A DNA stretch of 64,000 nucleotides from Pseudomonas mandelii (lineage in GTDB: Bacteria; Pseudomonadota; Gammaproteobacteria; Pseudomonadales; Pseudomonadaceae): NCBI RefSeq assembly GCF_006438925.1, contig NZ_RCZA01000007.1, positions 3,611 to 67,610 of the forward strand, read 5' to 3'. The translations under genes were made by a program, and so were the position numbers. Under the pieces are notes generated by a model. That model saw nothing but the letters and a program-made list of their open reading frames with translations, searched no databases and was not told the DNA's origin. Positions 34,592 through 43,896 of the stretch are shown here, one piece after another. Numbering within the stretch: position 1 is the stretch's first letter; each line of letters starts with the position of its first letter.

Positions 34592-35995
34592 TCAGTTCCG
34601 CGCAGGAGCCACCGCCGGCATTGATGTCCTGGCCAGCCCGTAATAAAGAATCCCCGGCACCACCAGACCAACGATCCAGGAAATATCGACACCGCCGAGC
34701 TGCGCGACCATCGGCCCGGAGTAGAAGTGCGTATCGACAAAGGGCAACTGGATCAATACACCCACGACATACACGCTGATCCCGCGCATGTTCCAGCGAC
34801 CATAACGGCCCGCCGGGTCGGACAACGCCGGGATGTCATAGCGTTCTTTGTTGATGAAGTAGTAATCCACCAGATTGATCGCGCTCCACGGTGTGAAGAA
34901 GGTCAGCAAAAACAGGATGAAGTACTTGAAGGTGTTGAGAAACGAGTACTGGCCCAGCAGCGCGAGCGTGGTGGACGCCGCGACAATCACCAACACAAAC
35001 ACCATCCGCTGCCGGGCGGAGATCTCCAGACGACTACGGAAACCACTGATGATGGTGGCCACGCACATGAAGCTGCCATAAGCGTTGAGCGTGGACACCG
35101 TGACCTTGCCGAACACCACGCTCAGGTAAAGCAGGGACGCCATCACACCGGTGCTGCCCAACCCGACGATGGTCGCCACCTCATGACCGCGGAAGTTCGC
35201 ACCGGCCAACGCCGCGGCGAACACTCCCAGCACCATGGACGCCTGGGCACCCAGCACCGTTCCAAGCCCGACGGCAGCAAACGTCTTCCACGACGAAGTC
35301 TTGCTCGGCAGGTAGCGTGAATAGTCCGCCACATAAGGGCCAAAGGCGATCTGCCAGGAAGCAGACAACGACACCGCCAGCAGGAAAGTACTCCAGCCGA
35401 AATGACGGTTTTCCAGCAACAGGCCGATATCGTTGAGGGTCATCAACCGGGTAAACAGATAGACGAAGGCGATGATGCCCAGCACGCTGGCCACCCGGCC
35501 GACCACGTGGATGACCCGGTAACCGAAGACCGTCAGAAACGCGATGCAGGAGGCGAAAATCAGGATGCCCGCGCTGTCGCTGACATGAATCAACTGAGCA
35601 ATGGCCTGCCCTGACAGCACTGCGCCGGTGGCGCTGAAACCGAGGTACATCAGGCACACCAGTACAATCGGGATGGCCGCCCCATAGACCCCGAACTGCA
35701 CACGACTGGAGATCATCTGCGGCAGCCCAAGCTTCGGTCCTTGCGCCGCGTGCAGGGCCACCACCGCCCCGCCGAGCACCTGGCCGATCAGCAAGCCGAT
35801 GAGCGACCAGAACACATCGCCGCCCAGCACCACGGCCAGGGCACCGGTGACAATCGCGGTGATCTGCAGGTTGGCGCCGAGCCACAGGGTGAACTGACTG
35901 TAGAGGCTGCCATGACGCTCGGCCTCGGGGATGTAATCGATCGAACGTGTCTCGATCAGGGGACTTCGCTGCTGACTATCGCTGACCTTGGTCAT
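34592..35995 (-). CDS. NCS1-family permease (purine/pyrimidine/allantoin type)
   Basis: The 467-residue membrane protein belongs to the NCS1 nucleobase:cation symporters. The N-terminal IETRSIDYIPEAERHG, the GPKLGLPQMISSRVQFG motif and FGPYVADYSRYLP are family hallmarks. It is the last gene of a colinear minus-strand set (LuxR, two amidohydrolases, porin, permease). It would carry the hydrolysed or intact substrate across the inner membrane; cytosine, hydantoins or related nitrogen heterocycles are typical. An AAAAACAA Crc/Hfq-like motif lies in its leader at 36016-36030. Confidence 0.88.
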   Translation of the reverse strand: MTKVSDSQQRSPLIETRSIDYIPEAERHGSLYSQFTLWLGANLQITAIVTGALAVVLGGDVFWSLIGLLIGQVLGGAVVALHAAQGPKLGLPQMISSRVQFGVYGAAIPIVLVCLMYLGFSATGAVLSGQAIAQLIHVSDSAGILIFASCIAFLTVFGYRVIHVVGRVASVLGIIAFVYLFTRLMTLNDIGLLLENRHFGWSTFLLAVSLSASWQIAFGPYVADYSRYLPSKTSSWKTFAAVGLGTVLGAQASMVLGVFAAALAGANFRGHEVATIVGLGSTGVMASLLYLSVVFGKVTVSTLNAYGSFMCVATIISGFRSRLEISARQRMVFVLVIVAASTTLALLGQYSFLNTFKYFILFLLTFFTPWSAINLVDYYFINKERYDIPALSDPAGRYGRWNMRGISVYVVGVLIQLPFVDTHFYSGPMVAQLGGVDISWIVGLVVPGILYYGLARTSMPAVAPARN

Positions 35996-36015
35996 TACGC
36001 TGTTTTCCTTTGAGG

Positions 36016-36030
36016 CGCTTGTTTTTATGG
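36016..36030 (-). promoter_or_regulatory. Crc/Hfq-like CA motif in the permease leader
   Basis: CCATAAAAACAAGCG contains AAAAACAA, which fits AAnAAnAA. It lies about 25 bases upstream of ATG 35995. Confidence 0.5.
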
Positions 36031-36045
36031 TGTGGACTCGAACGC

Positions 36046-36786
36046 TTAGAACGCCTTACTGGCACTGGCAACCACAGTGGCGGAGCACAAATCGCCATAG
36101 CCGTACCAGCTCGTGCATTCGCTTTTCGACAGGTCGGTATCAATGTAGCTAAGGCCCCAGGTCACGCCCACGAAGTCACGGGTCAACTTGGCTTCCCACT
36201 CGCGGTAGGCATCACGGCTTTCGCCGCTGGCGGACCAGAAAGCCGGGTCTTTGACATCGTTGCGACCCACGCGCAGGTTCAGGCCGATGTCGGCCGGCAA
36301 TTCGATTTTGTAGCTGAGGTAGGTGTAAAGGGTGTCCTGGTCCTCGCCGAAGAAGTTCGGCGTATCGTTTGAGTAGTAAGCGCCAAGCTTCACGCCATAC
36401 ACGTCAAGGACGGCGTAGACCTCACTCAGGTTGAATTGGCCCTCTTTTGGATAGTCGTACTTGATGTACCCCAGATCGAGGCTGATGGCCTCGGTCGCCT
36501 GCCAGTAGTAGCCCGCGTAATACTCGAGTTCCTGGCGCGTCTTGAACTCGCCGCCGAAATCGACATTCGAGGTCCAGGCGCCGATGTACAAGCCGCTGCT
36601 GTGCAGCAGCGTGGCGCCGGCCTGAGCCGCCGGATCACCCAGGGTTTGCGAAATGCCACGGGTGCGGTAGTCGCTGACGACTCCCAGGGTCATGTCCAGG
36701 CTGAAGTCATCGTTAAGTGGCAGTGCCTGGGTGGTCAGGGGTGCCAATACAAGCGTGGCAAGGGTCAATACTGAGCGTGCGTTCAT
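36046..36786 (-). CDS. TorF-family outer-membrane porin
   Basis: The 246-residue protein has a signal peptide (about residues 1-21, ending TTQA). A beta-rich mature part starts LPLNDDFSLDMTLGVVSDYR, the typical opening of the TIGR02001 porin family. Alternating amphipathic strands and the terminal aromatic (SASKAF, ending in Phe) fit an outer-membrane beta barrel. It should let the locus substrate enter the periplasm. It is spaced 50 bases from the permease gene and 110 bases from the upstream hydrolase. Confidence 0.88.
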   Translation of the reverse strand: MNARSVLTLATLVLAPLTTQALPLNDDFSLDMTLGVVSDYRTRGISQTLGDPAAQAGATLLHSSGLYIGAWTSNVDFGGEFKTRQELEYYAGYYWQATEAISLDLGYIKYDYPKEGQFNLSEVYAVLDVYGVKLGAYYSNDTPNFFGEDQDTLYTYLSYKIELPADIGLNLRVGRNDVKDPAFWSASGESRDAYREWEAKLTRDFVGVTWGLSYIDTDLSKSECTSWYGYGDLCSATVVASASKAF

Positions 36787-36795
36787 ACAAGTCTC

Positions 36796-36803
36796 TTATT
36801 TTT
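36796..36803 (-). promoter_or_regulatory. Crc/Hfq-like CA motif in the porin leader
   Basis: AAAAATAA on the minus strand fits AAnAAnAA and ends 9 bases before ATG 36786, overlapping the ribosome-binding region. Confidence 0.5.
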
Positions 36804-36896
36804 ATGGAGGTGCGGGTTATTTCAGCCACGGCGATGCCGAGCCCCTCGTCATACGAGGAGCCAGGCGTCTTTTGCGTGGTGCGGGTGAACGGAGGG

Positions 36897-38640
36897 TCAG
36901 GACGCGGGCGCGTACACCTCTTTACCGGCGAAGAAGGTCTTCAGGACCTTGGTGTCGAACAGTTCGTCATCGCTGACCTTGAAGACATCACGGTCGAGGA
37001 TGATCAGATCGGCCTGTTTGCCAGGTGTCAGCGAACCAATCTGCTGCTCCAGGCGCAGGGCCTTGGCGGCATTGAGCGTGTAGGCGTAGAACATGGTCTG
37101 GCGATCGATGCTTTCCTTGGCATTCAACACACCCAGCGGCCCTTTGCGCGTGCTGGCCTGAGCGATGGCGTTCCATGGATTGGGGCTGGACACCGGCCAG
37201 TCACTGCCACCGGCGATGACCGCACCGGCGTTATGCAGGGACTTGGCGGGATACTGATAACCGTAGGCAAATGCACTGATATAGGGTTTGACGAGCTCGA
37301 CGGTGTAACTCTCGCCGGTGGCCCACAGCAATTGCATGGAAGCGATCACGCCAAGTTGCTTGAAGCGCGGAAACTCTTTCGGGTTGACCAATTGCAGGTG
37401 ACTGATGCTATGAGCCACCGGTGTCGGGTTGAGTTTGCGCGCGTAGGCAAAACCATTGAGTGATTCACGCACCGCACGGTCGCCGACCGCATGCATGTGC
37501 ACAATCCAGTCACGCTTCTCTGCTGCCACGACCAACTCACCGAAGTGCGCGGGGTCGATCAGCAATTGACCGTTCTTTTGGCTGTTCTTGAAGGGAACGA
37601 TGACCGCGGCGGTCTGCCCCGGAAACTCGAGAACGCCGTCAGCGAAGACCTTGATGCCAGGAAAACTCAGGTTGGGTACGCCCTCGAATTTCTTCATCAC
37701 CTTGGCCAGCACTTCCAGGTCGGCCGGCCGGCTTTTCGGGTTGGCCAACAGCAGCGCGGCGACGTGGGCATTGAGCTCGCCCTTCTCTGCCAGTTCGCGG
37801 TAAAGCGGCAGCACGCCGTAACTCTGCTCGGTTGCCTTGAAATCGAACAACGAATCGCCACTGCCGGCATTCGCCGCCGCGTCCATCCAGGCGGTGACGC
37901 CGTATTGATTGTTGACCCTTACTGCCTCGCGGGCGGCTTTCAACATGACCTCGTCGCTGGGCGCGGGGATCTGGCTGCGTACCTGGTCCCAGCGCGACTC
38001 GGCAAAATATCCATTGGGGGTGAAATCCCCGTCGTGCCCCACAAAGCTGCGATCCTGTTCCGAGAGTCCTTTTACCAATGTCGCGTCGATTTTCAGACGC
38101 TTGAGCATGGCGTTGTTGGCCCAGCCGGTGTGGCCGTCGATCCCGCTGAGGACCACCGGTTGATCCACCCAGCGTCCCTGATTGAAGCGCTGGCCCAGCT
38201 CACGGCTTTTGTCCCAATAGGCCGAACTGACCCCGGCGATGCTGATCACGTCACCGGCCCGCGCAATGCCCGCCTGATCCTGTTCGATAATCCACTGTTC
38301 AAGCGCCGGCAATGGCTTGACCTCGTCGAGCAGGTTGGCCCCCATGCTGTTGAAGGCGGCAACCACCGGGTGGCTGTGGGGTATCAATCATTCCCGGCAT
38401 CAGCACCTTGCCCGCCAGATCGATCCGTTGCGTGCCGGTGTCGGCCAGGGCGTTGATCTCGGCATTACTGCCCACTTTGAGAATCTTGCCGTCTTGCACG
38501 GCCACCGCCTGGACCAGTCCCTGACCGGGTTCGGCGGTGAAGACCTTGCCGTTGAACAACACCAGGTCAGCGGCGGCCATGGCTTGCACCGAAGAAAAAG
38601 CCAGGGCTGCGGCCAACAGGTTTGGAATAAATCGCTGCAT
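36897..38640 (-). pseudogene. exported amidohydrolase (YtcJ-like family 3), frameshifted
   Basis: Frame one (38640 to about 38380) encodes a signal peptide (ending AMAA) and the family N-terminus ADLVLFNGKVFTAEPGQG up to GKVLMPGMIDT. Frame two (about 38380 to 36897) continues HSHPVVAAFNSMGANLLD to the end. The junction falls in a GGGG run at 38378-38381; removing one base rejoins PGMIDT-HSHP, the metal-binding motif. The rest is complete, with HMHAVGDRAVRES and GGSDWPVSSPNPW. Either the gene is inactivated by one inserted base or the assembly contains an error. The start lies 18 bases after the preceding hydrolase stop. Confidence 0.88.
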
Positions 38641-38652
38641 CGGAACACTCTC

Positions 38653-38660
38653 TTGTTTTT
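38653..38660 (-). promoter_or_regulatory. Crc/Hfq-like CA motif upstream of the frameshifted amidohydrolase
   Basis: AAAAACAA, in the context CAATAAAAACAAGAGAG, lies about 13 bases before ATG 38640. Confidence 0.5.
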
Positions 38661-40527
38661 ATTGGGCTGGGCGGGCGGCTGATGCCTGGGACAACGCCTT
38701 CGGATCAAGGTCAACGAACGGCGCCTTGGCCCATACGACCTGGCCGCCCACGACCGTCAGCAGCACGTCATTGCGGGCCAACTCCTCCTCGGGCACCTGC
38801 ATGAAGTTCTTGTCCAGAACGATCAAGTCGGCGAACTTGCCCACCTCGACTGAGCCGACCACAGCGTCCAGTTTCAGCTGCTCGGCAGCGTTCATGGTGA
38901 TGGTGCGCAGCACTTCAGAGCGCGACAGCGCCGGGGCGGCATTCAGCCTCCCCGCATACTTGGGGCCGTAGCTGTGCGGGTTCAGCGGATCGCCTGAGCG
39001 GGTAACACCGATCTTCAGCGCCAGGAACTCGTCGAGCGGGTCGACGGGCCAGTCGCTGCCATACGCAACGCGGCCGCCGGCACGAGCGATGCTGCCGGAA
39101 GGCTCCATGCGGGCAAATCGCGTAGCCCCCAAATGCTCGTTGGTACCGTCGACCGTAGAGGGTGCCTGCTGGGCCCACTGGAAAGACATATTGGCGGTCA
39201 CGTCGAGCGCCTTGAAGCGCGCGTAGTCGGCAGGGTCCACCGACTCGTTGTGAGTAATGGTCGGGCGGAAGCCATTGCCAGGCAGTTGCTGGCGCACGTA
39301 TTCGATGCCGTTCAGTGAGTCACGGACCGCGCGATCTCCGGTGGCGTGAAGGTGCGGATCGAGGCCGGCCTGAACGGCCTTCAGCAGCAGCGGGTTGAGC
39401 ACTTGCGGCGGGAAGTAAAGCTCACCGGTGTTCTTGCCGGGTGTCCACTTCGGCGCCGTATCGGTGCCGGCGTTGTGCAGGTACGGCGTCAACATGGCAC
39501 CAGTGTCCGCCGGCGCATTGATGATGCCGTCCATGAACAATTTGACGTGGCGCATGCTCACGCCCGGCGCCGGTTTCGCTTCGCCCTGGTCGTAAGTGGT
39601 GGCCAGTGCCTTGGCCTCGGCGATGGTTTTGTCCGGATCGGCAGCGGCGGCCGCAGGGTCAAGTTTGATCGCCAACAAGGCCCGGGCCGTCAGCTCACCC
39701 GATTGCTGCAGGGTGGTAAACGCTTTGCCGTTTTCCGGCCCCGACAAGGCATCGAAGAAACTGGTGATGCCTTGCTGGCGCATGGCGTCGAGCGCCGCGC
39801 GGGTCTGATTGAGTTTCTCGGCGTCGGTGGCGGGCGGCACCACGGCGGCCATGGCCTCGGCGGCTCCGTCTTCGCAGATGCCGTTCGGGTTGCCGGCGCT
39901 GTCGCGCACGTACTTGCCATCGCCGGGATTGGCCGTTTGCTTGTTGATGCCGGCCACTTGCAGACCGCGCGAGTTGGTCAGCACCGTATGGAAGTCGGTG
40001 GAACGGACTTGAATCGGACGGTTGGTCTTGAGCGCGTCCAGTGTCGACTTGTCGGGATCGCCGTCGAGTCCGGTCATGCCAATGCGGTCCCAGCTGCCCA
40101 CTTCGAGCCAGACATCGGGGCCTTTGTCCTTGTCGGCATCCAGGCACGCCTGAATGGTTTCCTGGAAAACCTTGCGGGTCATCGTCTGGTATTTCAGGTC
40201 GCACAAGGTCATGGCGCGACCGCCGTCTCCCGGATGCATGTGTGCATCAATGAAGCCCGGCATAACCATGCGGCCGGTCAGATCGATCAGCTGTGTCTGC
40301 GTGCCGATGTAAGAGGAAACCCCTGCATCACTGCCGACATAAACGATCTTCCCGCCCGTGACGGCGATCGCCTGCTGCACGGAATTCTTGCCGTCGACGG
40401 TGTAGACATAGCCGTTGCGCATGACCATGTCGGCGCCTGTCGAAGCGTGTGTCTGACACCCGACCAGCGCCACACAGGAAAATGCCGTTGTCGCGGCAAC
40501 GGCGATAAATAGCCTGGAAAATTTCAA
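38659..40527 (-). CDS. amidohydrolase lipoprotein (YtcJ-like family 3)
   Basis: The 622-residue metal-dependent hydrolase starts at TTG 40527. GAGGTGAGG lies 4 bases upstream, and from there the N-terminus is a lipoprotein signal (LKFSRLF...VALVGC, lipobox Cys about residue 24). A longer ATG start would hide this signal. The metal motif is GFIDAHMHPGDGG, followed by HATGDRAVRDS and GSDWPVDPLDEF. Homologs act on N-substituted amides or cyclic amides with undefined substrates. It is membrane-anchored in the periplasm and paired with a second exported homolog. Confidence 0.87.
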   Translation of the reverse strand: MKFSRLFIAVAATTAFSCVALVGCQTHASTGADMVMRNGYVYTVDGKNSVQQAIAVTGGKIVYVGSDAGVSSYIGTQTQLIDLTGRMVMPGFIDAHMHPGDGGRAMTLCDLKYQTMTRKVFQETIQACLDADKDKGPDVWLEVGSWDRIGMTGLDGDPDKSTLDALKTNRPIQVRSTDFHTVLTNSRGLQVAGINKQTANPGDGKYVRDSAGNPNGICEDGAAEAMAAVVPPATDAEKLNQTRAALDAMRQQGITSFFDALSGPENGKAFTTLQQSGELTARALLAIKLDPAAAAADPDKTIAEAKALATTYDQGEAKPAPGVSMRHVKLFMDGIINAPADTGAMLTPYLHNAGTDTAPKWTPGKNTGELYFPPQVLNPLLLKAVQAGLDPHLHATGDRAVRDSLNGIEYVRQQLPGNGFRPTITHNESVDPADYARFKALDVTANMSFQWAQQAPSTVDGTNEHLGATRFARMEPSGSIARAGGRVAYGSDWPVDPLDEFLALKIGVTRSGDPLNPHSYGPKYAGRLNAAPALSRSEVLRTITMNAAEQLKLDAVVGSVEVGKFADLIVLDKNFMQVPEEELARNDVLLTVVGGQVVWAKAPFVDLDPKALSQASAARPAQ

Positions 40528-40722
40528 CTGCCTCACCTCTGTTTTTATAGTTTTGGAAGTGGCCCGAACGGACGGCCGCAAGCCCCTGATATGCAGGGCA
40601 TACCCTATAGAGCGCGGCGGTCGGATGGACCTCCACAAATGAGGAGGGGTAAGGCAAATACCGGTCAGTTGAGCAGCAACGCATACTTTGTAGCAGCTGC
40701 GTTGTGGCTTAAGTCGCTGCGC

Positions 40723-41745
40723 TTAATTACGACGTGCAGTTTGCGCAAGCGAAGTCGGCGAACGCAGGGCAGAACCCAGTTCCACTTTGCTCTTCACGCC
40801 GAGCTGCAAGTAGCAGTTGCGCAGATAGGTGCGCACTGTGGCCGGACTCAGTGCAAGGATTTTGGCAATTTCCTTATAGGAATGGCCGGCGGCGAACAGC
40901 ATCGCCGCCGTGCGCTCGCGTGGCGCCAGCACTGCCCCGTGCGACTGTGTTTCGAGTGACAGGATGACGTGCTCGGCGTTGGGGCTAAGCGTCATTGCAG
41001 TGCGACCCAGGCGAATCACGCAGGGCGCCTTTTGCAGTTGTGCGATGACATCAAAGGGAAGCATTGAACCGCTCCACCCGGGCAACTCCCGCTGAATGAC
41101 GGCGCACAGACTTGCGCCCACATACAGCAGACTGCCGTCCATCCGGGCGACCCCGAAGTCACTCGCCCCGTTGCCCGTGTCGCAGCGAATCATGTCCTGC
41201 ACCTGGAACCGCCACAGCTGCAACAGATGGTCGCAGAACGCCGAAAACAATCCGTCCTCACTGTCATTGAACGCACAAGCATCACCGCCACGGTAGAGAC
41301 AGACGAAGAACATCAAGCCGCTTTCGGGTAACTCGAAGGTGATGCACATCACGTGGTAGAGGTCGTGGCGCCGAGCGAACGCGTCCACTTCTTCATTAGG
41401 GTCGGTGAACCCGCTGTCGCGCACCACCTCACCGGGTCGACTCAAGGTGTCATGGGAGAATTTGTCGTCACCCGCACTCTTGTGCCATTCGGTGGCAAAC
41501 GATTCGGGCAGATTGATTCGCCCGTGCATCCAGCTTTTGGGAGGCGCATTGACGCCTGACGCAGACATCTCGCCCCACCATGCCGAAGCGAAGGGCACCA
41601 GTTGGCTAAATGCCTGCAGGCCGTCGGCAATAAATTGGGAGGCGCCGCGATCTCGGGCAAGGCGCCCCAGGTGCAACACGCAACGATTGAACGCTGTCAG
41701 CGTGGCCATCGACGCCTTGGCGCCGACCTCATCACCCTCCTCCAT
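40723..41745 (-). CDS. LuxR-family transcriptional regulator
   Basis: The 340-residue regulator has a C-terminal LuxR HTH (about residues 272-330: LAPRERTAAMLFAAGHSYKE, then IAKILALSPATVRTYLRNCY). The N-terminal ~250 residues show no receiver motif and are probably a ligand-sensing domain. It heads a colinear set of two exported amidohydrolases, a porin and an NCS1 permease, which it probably regulates. ATG 41745 follows AGGATAAAAACA, which is both a weak ribosome-binding site and an A-rich Crc-like motif. Confidence 0.85.
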   Translation of the reverse strand: MEEGDEVGAKASMATLTAFNRCVLHLGRLARDRGASQFIADGLQAFSQLVPFASAWWGEMSASGVNAPPKSWMHGRINLPESFATEWHKSAGDDKFSHDTLSRPGEVVRDSGFTDPNEEVDAFARRHDLYHVMCITFELPESGLMFFVCLYRGGDACAFNDSEDGLFSAFCDHLLQLWRFQVQDMIRCDTGNGASDFGVARMDGSLLYVGASLCAVIQRELPGWSGSMLPFDVIAQLQKAPCVIRLGRTAMTLSPNAEHVILSLETQSHGAVLAPRERTAAMLFAAGHSYKEIAKILALSPATVRTYLRNCYLQLGVKSKVELGSALRSPTSLAQTARRN

Positions 41746-41752
41746 TGTTTTT
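41745..41752 (-). promoter_or_regulatory. Crc/Hfq-like CA motif overlapping the LuxR start
   Basis: GGATAAAAACAATGG: AAAAACAA includes the A of the ATG, so binding there would block initiation directly. Confidence 0.45.
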
Positions 41753-42054
41753 ATCCTGTTTACTACATGGCGTATTTTTTAGACGATGCCATAGGCGCGG
41801 TTATGGCGTCCAGCGAGCGGTGTTGTTGCGGGAGAATTCTGGTGACTGGCAGCTTTTGGCAATAGCGCCGGAAGGCCACGCCGTGCGCAAACGGATCGCC
41901 GCTCGCTGTCGTACGGTTTACTCCGGCTGTCAGCAAGAATGACCCAAATGCGCTATTTCCGCTAAACCGACCCAAGGGCAGGCACAACACCGTCTAATCT
42001 GAATAGAACACGACCACAAACATGCCTCTAGCCTCTTGATACAGGGGAGATGGG

Positions 42055-42354
42055 ATGACCGGAAAAACTGCGCGCCACTGCTCGTCATGGGTCCTGCTCT
42101 CCCTGCTCGCCATTAACCTGGCGCTGACAGCGGGATGTGCAGGCAAAGCTGCCACGGCTCGCTATTCGGCCTCAAACATAGGCGACAGCTGCTATGCAAA
42201 AGCGCTACCCACCGCCGGCGAGGGCGGCCTGGCTTGGGGCTCCAGCTTGAACATGGCACGCAAAAAATCCCTGGACAATTGCATACGCTATGCCGGCCGA
42301 TCCGGTGGCACGCCCGATACCTGCAAAGTGGTGATGGCGGAGTGCAAAAATTAA
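42055..42354 (+). CDS. small lipoprotein of unknown function
   Basis: The 99-residue protein has a lipoprotein signal peptide ending LALTAGC (lipobox Cys about residue 28). The short mature domain contains four further cysteines (GDSCYAKA, LDNCIRY, PDTCKVVMAECKN), probably disulfide-bonded in the periplasm. No family is recognised. It appears to be monocistronic. GGGGAGATGGG before ATG 42055 serves as ribosome-binding site. Confidence 0.7.
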   Translation: MTGKTARHCSSWVLLSLLAINLALTAGCAGKAATARYSASNIGDSCYAKALPTAGEGGLAWGSSLNMARKKSLDNCIRYAGRSGGTPDTCKVVMAECKN

Positions 42355-42647
42355 TAGAGCGGCAGTGAAGCGGATCGTTCGGTTCGCGGTCAACCACTTG
42401 ACCGAACGCCAGTCGCGTCATGACCGAAGGCATCTGACTAACACGCCAATTGCCAGAGCCAACAAACATTTCTTGAGCAGCATGATGCACCTCCGCTTGG
42501 AGTTGCGCAGTCATCTCCGTATCGAATGCAATGTCCAGTGAATTCCCGGCCGCCCATTGGAGCGGCCAGCCAACCGGCACGGCCATAAATCTGCAGCAAT
42601 AACGAGCAACTGCGGTTTCCGTACGATCCCTCAGAGCCAGCTGCACA

Positions 42648-43229
42648 TTATTGATAGCTACCCGGTACCGAGGATTTTTGTGCACCGACACTGCCCGCCC
42701 TACCGGCAACTGCAAGTGCCACGCAACAAGCCAGTAACGAGAATGCGGCGAATGCGCCCATCACATGTAGATAAGGCAACACGTGATTCCAGGCTCGAGC
42801 CACCCCCAGGAAAGCGGCGAATAGCCAACCGCTCATGGAAAGCGCACCCAACAAGGCGAGCCGCGTGCGGCCTGCACTGCGCAGTGCGACGAATGGAGCC
42901 TTTTGCAGCAACGGGAAGCCGACTCGATGCAGTAATGCACCGTTGAGGCTAAGCAGCGCGACGACAGTTACCTTGGCCCAGAGTTTCTGATTGAGCAGAT
43001 ACGCGTCGCCTTCATTGAGATAACCCTGAAGCACCAGCAACAGTCCGCTTACCCAAAGGGCCAGCAGTGCGAGGCTGACGATCCTCTGAGTTTCATCAAG
43101 GTACTCAAGCCTCGCCTGGTCCAGTATTTCCTTGCGCCAACTCCAAAGCTTGTGATCCGCCTGCAACACCCTCCCCAGGGCAATACACGTAGCGAGCAGA
43201 TGACCGTATACGAGAAGCATTTTGAGCAT
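42648..43229 (-). CDS. multi-span membrane protein, CopD-like
   Basis: The 193-residue protein has about five transmembrane helices (LVYGHLLATCIALG; IVSLALLALWVSGLLLVL; KVTVVALLSLNGALLHRVG; LGALSMSGWLFAAFLGVAR; GAFAAFSLLACCVALAV), with histidines at helix ends (YGHLL, LLHRVG, YLHVMG). This resembles the CopD/DUF2214-type membrane domain, which may bind metal or haem. Function is not established. It is divergent from the arsenic operon. Confidence 0.65.
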   Translation of the reverse strand: MLKMLLVYGHLLATCIALGRVLQADHKLWSWRKEILDQARLEYLDETQRIVSLALLALWVSGLLLVLQGYLNEGDAYLLNQKLWAKVTVVALLSLNGALLHRVGFPLLQKAPFVALRSAGRTRLALLGALSMSGWLFAAFLGVARAWNHVLPYLHVMGAFAAFSLLACCVALAVAGRAGSVGAQKSSVPGSYQ

Positions 43230-43480
43230 TGCCTTGACCTTATTATTGTTTTGGCGCTGCGTTCCCTGCTTCGCTTAATTGAAAACGAATGATACAAATT
43301 TGCAATTGCATTTTCAAGATGAGCATTCATTCCTAGGCTGGCACCGACCGCGACACAACTGTCGCGACAGACAGCAAAAGGCCCAGAAGCAGCCATTCAC
43401 TGATTCAAGCCCCTTTGCAAAGTCACTTCCGACAGATCGTCTTCCTGACGTCGATCTGATTTGGTTTGCTCGATACATAT

Positions 43481-43504
43481 GGATAACCGTATATTCGGAT
43501 AACC
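43481..43504 (+). promoter_or_regulatory. candidate ArsR operator
   Basis: Two GGATAACC copies (43481-43488 and 43497-43504) flank a TATATT element 16 bases apart, about 20 bases before arsR. Position and AT-rich spacer fit an autoregulatory operator overlapping the promoter. Confidence 0.5.
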
Positions 43505-43525
43505 ACATGTCTTGAAGACGCCTCC

Positions 43526-43873
43526 ATGCTGAACCCTGCCGCCGTATTCAAATGCCTGTCCGACGAAACTCGCACGCGGGCCACCTTGTTGATCACCCGT
43601 GAGGGGGAGTTATGCGTTTGCGAACTGGTCTGCGCCCTGAATGACAGTCAGCCCAAAATCTCCCGCCACCTCGCGCAGCTCCGGGCATGTGGCCTGCTGC
43701 TAGACCGCCGTCAGGGTCAGTGGGTGTATTACCGGCTCAACCCCGAACTGCCAAAGTGGGTTCGCACCCTTCTTGAGACAACCCTGGAAGCCAACGCCGA
43801 CTGGCTTGAGGACAATTGCGCTCGACTCGAAGCGATGGGCGACCGCCCTCTCAACACTGCCGCCTGCTGCTGA
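43526..43873 (+). CDS. arsR: arsenic-responsive repressor ArsR
   Basis: The 115-residue winged-helix repressor has the ELCVCEL metal-binding motif (Cys30 and Cys32) at the start of the recognition helices. The DNA-binding segment is [22 protein letters not shown] pair ends the protein. ArsR proteins leave DNA when arsenite binds the cysteines, which derepresses the operon. It is the first gene of arsR-arsB-arsC-arsH; arsB starts 23 bases after its stop. Confidence 0.93.
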   Translation: MLNPAAVFKCLSDETRTRATLLITREGELCVCELVCALNDSQPKISRHLAQLRACGLLLDRRQGQWVYYRLNPELPKWVRTLLETTLEANADWLEDNCARLEAMGDRPLNTAACC

Positions 43874-43896
43874 CCCATCACTCGTCGAGACTGCTC

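Noticed and set aside
39346-40512. 388-codon plus-strand frame opposite the lipoprotein amidohydrolase
   Set aside because: The minus strand carries the lipobox and metal-binding motif. The plus frame has no family resemblance and no ribosome-binding site.
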